From assembly GCF_025421775.1 (NCBI RefSeq), contig NZ_JAOEFX010000001.1, forward strand, positions 434,001 through 498,000: a DNA stretch of 64,000 nt, written 5' to 3'. This document shows, piece by piece, positions 50,338-59,090 of this stretch (its first letter is position 1; the number at the start of each line of letters is the position of its first letter). Both the position numbers and the translations under genes were made by a program. This DNA is from Paenarthrobacter aurescens. Its GTDB lineage: Bacteria; Actinomycetota; Actinomycetes; Actinomycetales; Micrococcaceae. The notes under the pieces were generated by a model. That model was not told where the DNA came from. It saw only the letters and a program-made list of their open reading frames with translations, and did no database searches.

Positions 50338-51867
50338 CTAACGCTCTTCCAGGAACCCGACGGCGGCAAACAGTTCCAGCCTGTCGCGCAGGCTGTCGAG
50401 GTTAAGTCCCAGGACGATCCCGGCAGCATCGATCCGGTTCCGGAGCGTGTGCCGGTGAATTCCCAACTCCCTCGCCGTGCGGTCCCACACGCAGTTATTT
50501 GCCAGCCACGCCGTCACCGTTGCACGCAACTGCGTCTGCTCCGATTCGTCGTGTTTGGAGAGGGGTTCGATGAGCCGCAGTGCCACGGACTCTGCCTCGT
50601 CCCGTTGCAGCAAACCGAGCATGCCGCCTTGGGATATCTCGCCAAACTCCACGAGTGGACGGGAGAGCTCCACGGCTCTCTGCAGGGACCGTTCTCCTTC
50701 CCTCAGGGCTTGGGCCAGGTTGGCGAAGGTCGCCTCTCCGGACACCCCGGCGGCAGCCCCGTACCTTTCCAGGAGGACAGCGACTTTGCCCTGGAGGTTT
50801 GATCCCGCCAGGACAACAACGTTCTCTTTCCGCTGGGCATAGAAGACGGCCCCCCGGTGATCATCCGACAGGAGTTCGAGAGCTTCGAGCAGGTTCTGCC
50901 CTTGCCCCGGCTGAAGTGCCACCGTCACCACCAAGGGCTCTGCAGGAAGCCTCCCCCAGACTTGACGGGCGGTCCGCTCGGCCACATCCGTGCTTCCTGC
51001 CAGCAACTGTTCGAAAACCCCCGCCCGGAGGTGGCGCCGTGCCGTATCCAGCGTGCGCGTTTGCTCCAGCGCCAGGCTGGCCAACGCGATCACGCTGTTG
51101 ATGATGTCCGTGCGGGCCGGATCCAGGGGTTCAATCGCGCCGAGTACCAATACGCCGCGCAGGTAATGCCTGCGCCCCAACGTCTGCAAGGTGACTTGTT
51201 CGCCGTCGACCGTCAGCTGCGATACCGACCGCGATCCTTGATCCAACGCCTTGGTGACAGCGTCTTTCACTCCCGGCATCAACGCCGAGGGCACAGGACG
51301 GTTATTGGGCATCAGGATGTGGTTCCCGGCAGCGTCGAACAATGCCACCCAGCCATGAAGTTGGCGTTCAAGTTCAGCCAGAATCGATCGGAGCCCATCC
51401 GGCCTTAGGGCAGCCCTCGCGATGGCGCGCTGTGCCTGGAGGGACCATTCGGCCCGTGCGTGCTGTTCACGGGCCAGCCAGTCGGCGACGAACCGGATGA
51501 TGGCGATGAATGGAGTCCTGTCCGGCACTTCCAGCAGGGGCAGCCCCTGCCGGCGGCATGCGTCCTCCAAACCTTGGGGCAGGACCCCATGGATTACCTG
51601 GGTGGCGAAGCCCAGCCCGCTGATCCCATGGTTGACCAGCCGTTCCACGTACTCGTTGTACAGCGGCCCTGATGCCTCGTCGACCGGAAACTGGGTCCCG
51701 TCCGTCAGCAGCAATTGCCCGGCGTCAAGGAAGGGCGTGGGGTCGTCGAGGTCGGAACTATGCACCCAGGAGATGGATGAGTCCAGGCCTGGTCCCGAGG
51801 CATCAGGCGACACCAGCCGCAAGTTCAACGAGCTGTTGTGAAGGATGGTGTTGATGGTTGGCGGCAC
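50338..51867 (-). CDS. PucR family transcriptional regulator
   Basis: 509 residues: N-terminal PucR sensor domain (NTILHNSSLNLRLVSPD to about 130), a middle GGDEF-related region, and a C-terminal PucR HTH_30 domain (LRATVTAWLANNCVWDRTARELGIHRHTLRNRIDAAG). PucR-type activators respond to nitrogen compounds. GTG at 51867 follows GAGAGG by eight bases. Divergent from the aminotransferase gene and convergent with mmsA; both flanking promoter regions carry TATACA(T/A)ATGTC. Confidence 0.9.
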   Translation of the reverse strand: MPPTINTILHNSSLNLRLVSPDASGPGLDSSISWVHSSDLDDPTPFLDAGQLLLTDGTQFPVDEASGPLYNEYVERLVNHGISGLGFATQVIHGVLPQGLEDACRRQGLPLLEVPDRTPFIAIIRFVADWLAREQHARAEWSLQAQRAIARAALRPDGLRSILAELERQLHGWVALFDAAGNHILMPNNRPVPSALMPGVKDAVTKALDQGSRSVSQLTVDGEQVTLQTLGRRHYLRGVLVLGAIEPLDPARTDIINSVIALASLALEQTRTLDTARRHLRAGVFEQLLAGSTDVAERTARQVWGRLPAEPLVVTVALQPGQGQNLLEALELLSDDHRGAVFYAQRKENVVVLAGSNLQGKVAVLLERYGAAAGVSGEATFANLAQALREGERSLQRAVELSRPLVEFGEISQGGMLGLLQRDEAESVALRLIEPLSKHDESEQTQLRATVTAWLANNCVWDRTARELGIHRHTLRNRIDAAGIVLGLNLDSLRDRLELFAAVGFLEER

Positions 51868-51911
51868 GCTCAAACCCTCTCTGGAAAAACGTAGTTCCAC
51901 GCCATGCTAAC

Positions 51912-51923
51912 TATACAAATGTC
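51912..51923 (+). promoter_or_regulatory. TATACAAATGTC element in the pucR-aminotransferase intergenic region
   Basis: Matches TATACATATGTC upstream of mmsA at 11 of 12 bases. It is 45 bp from the pucR start and 72 bp before the aminotransferase start, so one factor could control both. Confidence 0.5.
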
Positions 51924-51995
51924 GAGAGCGTTCTTTTCGCCCTGAAGCTCATTATGAAGGGGAAGCCCCACCAGCCCCTTCGAGAGGACCTTCCA

Positions 51996-53324
51996 ATGTC
52001 TCCCACCCGGACCGCCCTGGCCGCCCCGCTCACCAACTCCGGGGTCGCATCCCTGGATACGGCCAACGTCTTCCATTCATGGTCTGCGCAGAACACTCTG
52101 AATCCTCTGGCCATTGCCGGTGGTTCGGGCAGCACCATATGGGACCACGAAGGCAGGACTTACTTGGATTTCTCCAGCCAACTCGTCAACACCAACATCG
52201 GCCACCAGCACCCCCGCCTCATCGAGGCCATCAAGCAGCAACTGGACACACTCACTACCATTGCGCCCTCGCATGCCAACCACACCCGCGCCGTCGCAGC
52301 CGAAAAGATCCTTGCCCACGCCCCGTCAAACATGGACAAAGTGTTCTTCACCAACGGCGGCGCGGACGCCAACGAGAACGCCATCCGCATGGCCCGTCTG
52401 CACACTGGCCGGGACAAGGTCATCTCCCGCTACCGCTCTTACCACGGCAACACCGGCGCCGCGATCGTTGCCACGGGCGACTGGCGCCGCATCCCCAACG
52501 AATACTCCCGCGGCCACGTCCACGTCTTCGGGCCCTACCTCTACCGCTCCGAGTTCTGGGCCCAAACTCCGGAGCAGGAGGCCGAGCGCGCCCTGCAGCA
52601 CCTGCGCCGCACCATCGAACTTGAAGGACCGCAATCCGTCGCTGCCGTGCTCCTCGAAACCGTGCCCGGCACTGCCGGCATCCTGCTCCCGCCCCCCGGC
52701 TATCTGGAAGGCGTCCGCGCACTCTGCGATCAGCACGGAATCGTCCTGATCCTGGACGAGGTCATGGCCGGCTTCGGCCGCACCGGCGACTGGTTCGCCC
52801 TGGATGCCTACAACGTTGGGCCGGACCTCATCACCTTCGCCAAGGGCGTCAACTCCGGTTATGTCCCCGTAGGCGGGGTCATCATTTCCAAGGAAATCTC
52901 CGAGACCTTCGATGACCGCGTCTTCCCCGGCGGGCTCACCTACTCCGGCCACCCCCTCGCCGCCGCATCCATCGTGGCCTCCATCGAAGCCTTCGAGGAA
53001 GACAACATCGTGGAGAACGCCGCACTCATAGGCACCGACCACCTTGAACCCGGCCTGAAGGCCCTGGCTGCCAAGCACGACGTCATCGGTGAGGTCCGCG
53101 GCCGCGGGGTTTTCTGGGCCCTCGAACTCGTGGAGGACCGCGAAACCCGGAAGCCCGTCAGCGCCGCCTTCATGGGCAAGTTGAAAGCGGAACTGCTTGG
53201 CCGCGGACTGCTGCCCTTCATGGCCGACAACCGCGTGCACGTGGTGCCACCCGCCGTCGTGACCCCCGAAGAAGTGCGCCAGGCGCTGGCGATTTACGAC
53301 GACGCCCTGACCGCCGTCCGCTGA
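51996..53324 (+). CDS. Class III aminotransferase, probably omega-amino acid:pyruvate type
   Basis: 442 residues of the PLP fold-type I class III group. PLP lysine at 283 (TFAKGVNSGY), Asp254 (LILDEVMAGFGRTG) and FFTNGGADANENAI phosphate-site region. These use beta-alanine, taurine, GABA or similar terminal amines with pyruvate or oxoglutarate. ATG with GAGAGGA upstream. Linked to PucR and mmsA: beta-alanine to malonate semialdehyde to acetyl-CoA is the most economical reading. Confidence 0.9.
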   Translation: MSPTRTALAAPLTNSGVASLDTANVFHSWSAQNTLNPLAIAGGSGSTIWDHEGRTYLDFSSQLVNTNIGHQHPRLIEAIKQQLDTLTTIAPSHANHTRAVAAEKILAHAPSNMDKVFFTNGGADANENAIRMARLHTGRDKVISRYRSYHGNTGAAIVATGDWRRIPNEYSRGHVHVFGPYLYRSEFWAQTPEQEAERALQHLRRTIELEGPQSVAAVLLETVPGTAGILLPPPGYLEGVRALCDQHGIVLILDEVMAGFGRTGDWFALDAYNVGPDLITFAKGVNSGYVPVGGVIISKEISETFDDRVFPGGLTYSGHPLAAASIVASIEAFEEDNIVENAALIGTDHLEPGLKALAAKHDVIGEVRGRGVFWALELVEDRETRKPVSAAFMGKLKAELLGRGLLPFMADNRVHVVPPAVVTPEEVRQALAIYDDALTAVR

Positions 53325-53386
53325 CAGCGGCAGGAAGGACTGGAAGGGCGGGACCGTCGCATGGTTCAGCAATCCATCGTGACGGA

Positions 53387-54370
53387 TCAATGCCCCTTGA
53401 AGGCTTCTGCCAGCCACCAAGCTCCACCGTCGGAAGCGATTCTGGCGTCAATCACCAGCGGAGTTTTGCGGGGACCCCTAACCCACTCCTCCGCCAGCGT
53501 CAGGTCCTCCAGCCGCCGAACCGTAATGGCTGCCGCGCCGTATCCGGCGGCGATGGAGGCGATGTCGGTGGTTGGGAACCTCACAATTTCCAGGTCCACA
53601 TCGTCCGCGGCAAAGTGATGGACTTCAGCTCCATACGCGGAATCGTTGTAGACGATGGCCACCAGCGGGATCTGTTCGCGAACCGCTGTTTCCAACTCTG
53701 AGATTGCCATGAGGAAACCGCCATCCCCCGTTCCCAGGATCGGGAGCCGATCAGGCCTGGCGACTGCCGCTCCAATCGCTGTGGAAAGCCCCAATCCGAT
53801 CGATTGGAAAGCCTGGGTAAAGCAGAAGCCAAACTCGTCCGGGACAGACAGGTAGGTGCTGGGGTATCCCATGAAGTTGCCCGAGTCGACGGACACGATG
53901 CGATTGCTTGGGGGGATTCGGTCCAACTCGCGGCTCAGAACCCGCGGGTCGATGGTCCCGTCCGTTGAAAGGTCCTCCGTTTCCACAGAGTTCCACCGGG
54001 CGTGCCCAGCAATGCGATGTGCCATTTCGCGCGTGCGCAGGCCGGTTGCCCGGTGTCCATCGGACTGCATTTGCTCGAGCACCGCGGCCGCTGTCTCAGC
54101 GCAATCCCACAATATTCCAAGATCGATGGGGCGGTTGGCACCGAGGGCTGAGTCTTCAAGGTCCACCTGAACCACTGACGTTGAGTCGCCGATGAGCGTG
54201 CCGTGGCGCATGGTCCACATGTTGAGGGCGCAACCCCAGCCCACGATCAGGTCAGCTTCCGCGATGGTTTCAGCCGTGAAGGGGGACGAGAATCCGCCTG
54301 ATATTCCAAGGTTGAAAGGGTTGCCGGTGAAGAGGCCGTGAGGACCATCCCAGCACAGCGCGGTTGCGGC
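53387..54370 (-). pseudogene. 5'-truncated ThDP-dependent enzyme (acetolactate synthase-like)
   Basis: About 328 codons of the C-terminal part of a ThDP enzyme: central domain from AATALCWDGPHGLFTGNPFN, then the ThDP site GDGGFLMAISELETAVREQ to VYNDSAYGAE. A full enzyme is about 550 residues, so the catalytic-Glu N-terminal domain is missing. Reading upstream, homology stops at 54370, where TAA follows in frame (54371-54373). A start could be the GTG/ATG at 54244 but the product would lack its active-site half. The junction meets a truncated LysR gene head-to-head. Confidence 0.82.
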
Positions 54371-54852
54371 TTATCCCGCTGTACCAGGAGGAATTCCGGA
54401 TCGTAGCAGCCCCGTCGCACCCTGCCCATGCACTGCCCCACGTGACTTTGCACGATTTAGTGGCGCATCGATGGGTAGTCCCGCTGGCCAATACTCCCCT
54501 GAGGGACGAATTCGAACTTAACTTCCGCAACGCCGGGCTTGCCCCTCCGGTTCAGCAGGTCGAGTCCGGGGCACCTGCGACCTTACGGACTCTTGTTGTC
54601 GAAGGTGGATTCCTCGCCCTCATGCTGGAATCCATGGCAGTGGCTGAGCCGAAGGTGAAGATCCTCGACCTGCATCTGGAGGGGCTCGCCCAGCAGGTCG
54701 GCCTGCTGCTCCATCCGGACCGTCCTTTGACACCCAGCGCGGCGCTGCTCGCAGACAAGCTCCGGGAGGTCGGAGACGAGATGGGACGCGACCTTCCAGC
54801 AAACAACGTGGCCTCGCTACCAGGAACAGTCGAGAATCAGTCAGATGAGTAG
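54364..54852 (+). pseudogene. 5'-truncated LysR-type regulator (ligand domain only)
   Basis: About 162 codons of the C-terminal part of a LysR effector-binding domain: RLIPLYQEEFRIVAAPSHP, HVTLHDLVAHRWVVP, EFELNFRNAGLAPPVQQVESG. The DNA-binding HTH and the first half of the effector domain are absent. Homology starts within a few bases of where the ThDP enzyme homology on the other strand ends (54364-54370), so one deletion of a divergent promoter region explains both losses. Not a functional regulator. Confidence 0.8.
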
Positions 54853-54877
54853 CCCCGGTGGATGAGCCCCGATCGTG

Positions 54878-55816
54878 TCAGAGATAGTCGCCGCCCCGTT
54901 CGCGGGCAACTTCCAGAAGCGTTGAGTGGAAAGCGACCTCTGCGGGCGCATACACCTTGTCCTGGCGCTGGGCCAGAAGTACTCGCCTCAGGGGGGCATC
55001 CGAGCCAAGACTGAGGATCCTGACATCCGGATGCTGCAGGGCGACGGCTGTTCTTGGCACCATCGCTACGCCCATGCCCACGCTGACCATGGCCTGGGCT
55101 TCCTGGTAATCATTGGCTAGGAAGCCGAGGTGCGGTTCAAAGCCGGCGTCGTGGGCAGAGCGTTGAAGTACCTCCACCACTGGGTGGGCCTCCGCCCGGA
55201 CTATCCATGACTCTTTCCGGAGCTCTTTCATGGTCACCTCGTCACGATCAGCGAGGGGGTGCCCCTTTGACACGAGAATCACGGTGCTCTCCTGGAAAAC
55301 TTCCGTGATCCGAATGGAGTCGTCGTTAAACCGGTTCCAGGGATAGTCCCAGAGCAAGCACAGCCCGGTCACTCCGGACTCGAGGTCCGAGATGAGTTCG
55401 TCGAAACGGGCGCTGCGCACGGACAGGCCAATCGCCGGGTATCGCTTTTTGAAGGCACGGATCACCAATGGCAGAAATGATCCGGCCAGCGTGGGAAACG
55501 TCCCAACAGTCAACGAGCCTCGACCCAGGCCGGCGATCTGGCCCAAGTCGGCCCGGGCGGCCCGCATCTGACCGACGATCTTACGGGCGTGGCCCGCCAA
55601 CACCTGTCCCGCCTCGGTGGGTACCACGCCACGGGACCGGCGGTTGAGGAGGGGTTGCCCCACTTCTTGCTCGAGCTTGCGCAACTGCTGCGAAACGGCT
55701 GAGGGCGAATACATCATCGTGTCAGCCGCCGCGGTGATCGATCCCTGTTCGACCACCTCCACCAGGAGAGCCAGCCGCCGGATATCGAATAAATCCAGGT
55801 TCTCGTCGTTAAGCAA
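54878..55816 (-). CDS. LysR family transcriptional regulator
   Basis: 312 residues, intact: N-terminal winged HTH (residues about 8-67, LALLVEVVEQGSITAAADTMMYSPSAVSQQLRKLE) and effector-binding domain to the end. Divergent from prpF-like and matC-like genes at 56055, so it probably controls that operon. Intergenic region 55817-56054 contains an inverted repeat TCACTTCA / TGAAGTGA. Unrelated in length to the truncated LysR relic next door. Confidence 0.9.
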   Translation of the reverse strand: MLNDENLDLFDIRRLALLVEVVEQGSITAAADTMMYSPSAVSQQLRKLEQEVGQPLLNRRSRGVVPTEAGQVLAGHARKIVGQMRAARADLGQIAGLGRGSLTVGTFPTLAGSFLPLVIRAFKKRYPAIGLSVRSARFDELISDLESGVTGLCLLWDYPWNRFNDDSIRITEVFQESTVILVSKGHPLADRDEVTMKELRKESWIVRAEAHPVVEVLQRSAHDAGFEPHLGFLANDYQEAQAMVSVGMGVAMVPRTAVALQHPDVRILSLGSDAPLRRVLLAQRQDKVYAPAEVAFHSTLLEVARERGGDYL

Positions 55817-55907
55817 TGCTTCACCCTTCCACGTCTTTGGTTCATTCTATGCAGTGACGAGCGTTGGAGTGTTGATTTTTTCCGGAAGTACACAACTGAC
55901 AGCTGAT

Positions 55908-55949
55908 TCACTTCACTCTGGAGCATACGCAGCACCATGAATGAAGTGA
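55908..55949. promoter_or_regulatory. Inverted repeat in the lysR-prpF divergent region
   Basis: TCACTTCA (55908-55915) and TGAAGTGA (55942-55949) are perfect reverse complements 26 bases apart. It is 92 bp from the lysR start and 105 bp from the prpF-like start, a sensible place for a LysR regulatory site. Confidence 0.45.
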
Positions 55950-56054
55950 TGCTACAGTCCCCTTCAGAAATTCAACATTGTCTTCATTTGTGATCCGCAT
56001 CATTCTCGTATCAGGCAGAAAAGCAGCAAAGCACCTCGGGAAGCAGGGAACACG

Positions 56055-57170
56055 ATGAAGATTGAAGCTGAATGGATGCGCGGGGGCACCAGCAAGTGCT
56101 GGGTCTTTGAAACCGACCACCTTGCCAAGGCCCACGCCAACCTGGACGATCTCCTGCCCCGGCTTTTCGGCAGCCCGGATTCACGGCAGATCGACGGGGT
56201 GGGCGGGGCTACCTCCACTACCAGCAAGGCAATGATCCTGCACCGCCCTGCGGACCGTGATGTCGACGTTGAGTTCACCTTTGCGCAGGTGGGCATCGAA
56301 GAGGCAGCGGTGGACTGGGGCAGCAACTGCGGGAACTGCTCGGCGGTTGTCGGCCTCTACGCCATCGAGAAAGGGTGGGTCATCCCGGACGGCGATTCCA
56401 CCCGGATCGTTACCCGGAATACCAACACGGGCCAAGTCATCATCCAACAGGTTTCGACTCCCGCAGGCGCCCTCCCGATTGTCCCGAACGCACAGATGCC
56501 CGGCGTCGTTTTTCCCGGGTACAAAGTAGGGCTCGGTTTCCAGGATCCTGCGGGAAAGACCACAGGCAAACTGCTGCCTACCGATGAAACGACCGACACC
56601 ATCGTCGCCGGCGGAACACGTTGGACCGTATCGATGGTGGACGCGGGCGCCCCAGTGGTCATTGTCCGGGCAGAGGAACTTGGGCTGGATATCGAGCGCT
56701 ACGAGACGTGGAAAGCCGGCGTCGAACTTCAGTTGGACACCCTGGACCTCATTCGTCGCCAGGCAGCCGTCCGGATGGGACTGGCAGCAACGCCTGGGCA
56801 AGCCGCGCGGGCTGTTCCCAAGCTCGCTATAGTCGGCCCACCCACCGGGACAGACACAGACTCCGACGTCAACGTCATGATGCTTTCGATGGGCAAACCG
56901 CATCCAGCCCTCGCGATCACCGGCAGCATCGCCCTGACGCTCGCCGCCCGCACACCCGGCACCGTGCTCAACGCCATCACCGGCACATCCACAGCAGCCC
57001 TGAAAATCAGGACACCTGCCGGCGTTATCGAAACCTGGAGCGAGGAGCACCAAGGGTCCCTGCTGGTCGGAGTCGACCGGACAGCCCGCACCATCGCCAC
57101 CAGCATCATTCACCTCCCGGAGACTCTCGGCAACGCCGTCGAAGCCTCACTAGCAACAGCCACTCGATGA
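56055..57170 (+). CDS. PrpF/4-oxalomesaconate tautomerase-like isomerase
   Basis: 371 residues of the PrpF family (DAP-epimerase-like fold): RGGTSKCWVFE at the N-terminus and WGSNCGNCSAVVG carrying the catalytic Cys region. Family members isomerise unsaturated tricarboxylates: cis/trans-aconitate or 4-oxalomesaconate keto/enol forms. Substrate choice is inferred as a tri- or dicarboxylate because a MatC-like carrier follows 12 bp downstream. Start ATG with GGGAA upstream. Confidence 0.85.
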   Translation: MKIEAEWMRGGTSKCWVFETDHLAKAHANLDDLLPRLFGSPDSRQIDGVGGATSTTSKAMILHRPADRDVDVEFTFAQVGIEEAAVDWGSNCGNCSAVVGLYAIEKGWVIPDGDSTRIVTRNTNTGQVIIQQVSTPAGALPIVPNAQMPGVVFPGYKVGLGFQDPAGKTTGKLLPTDETTDTIVAGGTRWTVSMVDAGAPVVIVRAEELGLDIERYETWKAGVELQLDTLDLIRRQAAVRMGLAATPGQAARAVPKLAIVGPPTGTDTDSDVNVMMLSMGKPHPALAITGSIALTLAARTPGTVLNAITGTSTAALKIRTPAGVIETWSEEHQGSLLVGVDRTARTIATSIIHLPETLGNAVEASLATATR

Positions 57171-57182
57171 GGAGACACCACC

Positions 57183-58631
57183 ATGGCTAAGACTATTTAC
57201 CAACCAGCTCCCGAGGCAGAGAGCGACATCCGGGAAGGACGTTCCCAGCGTCCCAACAACCGCCGCCGTATCCTGCTGGTAACGGTTGCCGCTTCCGTCA
57301 TCCTGGGTTTGGTTGCCATCCTGTTCGGAGGCGCCATCTTCAACCCGGCGGCCACCCCGGAATCGGAGCCGACCATGACCGCCACCCAGATCATCCCGCT
57401 GGTCATTCTCGTGGTGATGTTCGTCGTCGCCACTAAATGGCCACTGAACATCGGCGTCATGGGCCTCGTCGCTTCATTCGGTGTCGGCTACTTCATGCTT
57501 GGCATGACCGATAAAGAAATCCTGGCCGATTTCCCCGCCAATATCGTGATCACCATCATCGGTGTCACCTACTTCTTCAGCATGGCCCAGCACAACGGAA
57601 CCATCGACATCATCGTCCAGGGCTGCGTCCGACTTGTACGGGGCAAAACCCTGCTGCTGCCGTGGGTCTTCTTCCTCTTGGCGGCTTCCCTGACCGCGCT
57701 TGGCACCTTCTCCCCCGCCGCAGTCGCACTGCTGGCCCCCGCCGCCATTGGACTGGCCTACGAGTCACGCATCCACCCTGTCCTCATGGGCGCGTTCATT
57801 ATCAACGGAGCACACGCCGGCGGCTTCTCCCCGCTGTCCGTGGCAGGCGTACTGGTACACGACATCGCTGTGAAAAACGGGTTCCCCATCTCACAGGGCG
57901 CGCTCTTCGGGGCAAGCTTCGCACTGAACCTGATCCTGTCAGTCCTCACTGTGGTGCTCTTTGCCCTGCTGGGGAAACTCCGCGACGGCGCGGCCGGCCA
58001 GCACGCAGACCTGGACACAACGCGCACCTCCCGACCCCATGGCCAGCAGATCTTCACGTTGGCGCTCATTGTCGCCATGCTCGTCTGCGCCTTGGGCTTC
58101 CACATGCCGATCGGCTTCGTCGCCCTTTCGGCCGGGCTCCTGCTGGCACTGGTGAACATCAAGGAACATCGCACCTTCATCGGCGGAGTCTCCTGGTCGA
58201 CCGTCCTGCTCGTGGCCGGCATGATCACCTACGTTTCCCTGCTACAGCACGTTGGTGTCATCGACACCCTTGCTGAGCAAGCCCTGGCTCTCGGAGCACC
58301 GCTCCTCATCGCCTTGGTGCTCTGCTACGTGATCGGCGTAGGCTCAGCCTTCGCCTCCTCCACCGCACTGCTCACTGCCTTCATCCCACTTGCTGGCCCC
58401 CTGCTCGCGACCAGCTCACTCAGCGCATCGGGAACGGTGGCGGCCCTCGCCATCGCCGCAACTGTCGTGGACGTGTCTCCGTTCTCCACGGACGGTGCCC
58501 TGGTGGTGGCCAACGCACGCGAAGACGACCGCCAGCGCGTATACAAGCAGCTGATGATGTACGCCGGCGGAATCGTGCTGGTGGCACCTGCGCTGGCATG
58601 GGCACTCCTGGTTCCCACCGGAATAATGTAG
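57183..58631 (+). CDS. MatC-like dicarboxylate carrier (SLC13/ion transporter superfamily)
   Basis: 482 residues, about 11-12 membrane segments after a charged N-terminus (residues 1-30), with a MatC N-terminal-like domain at about 60-200. Helix-hairpin ASSTALLTAFIPLAGPLL and VDVSPFSTDGALVVANA are typical of the IT superfamily. Malonate or other di/tricarboxylates are the expected substrates. ATG with GGAGA upstream. Same transcript as prpF-like; hairpin at 58750 ends it. Confidence 0.85.
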   Translation: MAKTIYQPAPEAESDIREGRSQRPNNRRRILLVTVAASVILGLVAILFGGAIFNPAATPESEPTMTATQIIPLVILVVMFVVATKWPLNIGVMGLVASFGVGYFMLGMTDKEILADFPANIVITIIGVTYFFSMAQHNGTIDIIVQGCVRLVRGKTLLLPWVFFLLAASLTALGTFSPAAVALLAPAAIGLAYESRIHPVLMGAFIINGAHAGGFSPLSVAGVLVHDIAVKNGFPISQGALFGASFALNLILSVLTVVLFALLGKLRDGAAGQHADLDTTRTSRPHGQQIFTLALIVAMLVCALGFHMPIGFVALSAGLLLALVNIKEHRTFIGGVSWSTVLLVAGMITYVSLLQHVGVIDTLAEQALALGAPLLIALVLCYVIGVGSAFASSTALLTAFIPLAGPLLATSSLSASGTVAALAIAATVVDVSPFSTDGALVVANAREDDRQRVYKQLMMYAGGIVLVAPALAWALLVPTGIM

Positions 58632-58749
58632 GCCCCACGTCCCGGAAGCCTGCCGATACCAGTGTTCGGCCGGCCCAGGGTCCTTGCGCTCTTGCACACC
58701 ATCGCAACAGGTAACCCGAGAGACGGGCGCAAAAGCGCAAAGACCCTAC

Positions 58750-58791
58750 GCACCTAAGGCAGGGCCACCACGGCGGCCCTGCCTTAGGTGC
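58750..58791. terminator. 17-bp perfect hairpin between matC-like and fructan operon
   Basis: GCACCTAAGGCAGGGCC (58750-58766) pairs completely with GGCCCTGCCTTAGGTGC (58775-58791), 8-base loop. Sits between two converging transcripts and likely terminates both. Its right arm is the first unit of the following 9-bp repeat. Confidence 0.8.
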
Positions 58792-58837
58792 TTTAGGTGC
58801 GTTAGGTGCGTTAGGTGCTGTAGGTGCTTTGGGTGCC
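58784..58837. repeat. 9-bp tandem repeat (TTAGGTGCG), six units
   Basis: Units at 58784, 58793, 58802, 58811, 58820 and 58829: TTAGGTGCT, TTAGGTGCG twice, TTAGGTGCT, GTAGGTGCT, TTGGGTGCC. It begins in the hairpin right arm and ends exactly at the stop of the fructokinase relic. On the minus strand it adds in-frame TAA codons after that stop. Confidence 0.85.
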
Positions 58838-59067
58838 CTAAGCTCCGGCTTGCACCACGGCGTTCAGTTCGTCCAGGGTAGGCGGGTTCGCTCCCGGCCG
58901 CTGCACCGTGATGGCTGCAGCGGCCGCAGCAGCGACGTTGGCCGGCGAACCTCCAGGATGTTCCACGCGGAGGTTGCCGGAGGCGACAACGTCCTGAGTC
59001 CTTCACCGACGACCAACACATCAGGTGTTGGACGATCACAGTCTGACCCGGTTTTGGGGTAATCCAT
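58838..59067 (-). pseudogene. Fructokinase (PfkB family) relic with internal deletion and frameshift
   Basis: The minus strand starts MDYPKTG.., then DVLVVGEG in one frame; after about 58990 homology passes to another frame as DVVASGNLRVEHPGGSPANVA, the N-terminal PfkB substrate motif. It then runs directly into AAAAAITVQRPGANPPTLDEL and a TAG at 58838-58840, which is the extreme C-terminal end of such kinases. The central ~230 residues, including the GAGD catalytic site, are missing. It lies 23 bp after the exported GH32 gene with GGGAAA upstream, as the former last gene of the operon. Confidence 0.82.
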
Positions 59068-59090
59068 CAACGTTTCCCGTGTTGGGGCGG

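Noticed and set aside
58684..58881. Cys-rich open frame (RCVRCVRCCRC) over the 9-bp repeat
   Set aside because: Arises from the TTAGGTGCN array and hairpin; no ribosome site or homology, so not a metallothionein-like gene.
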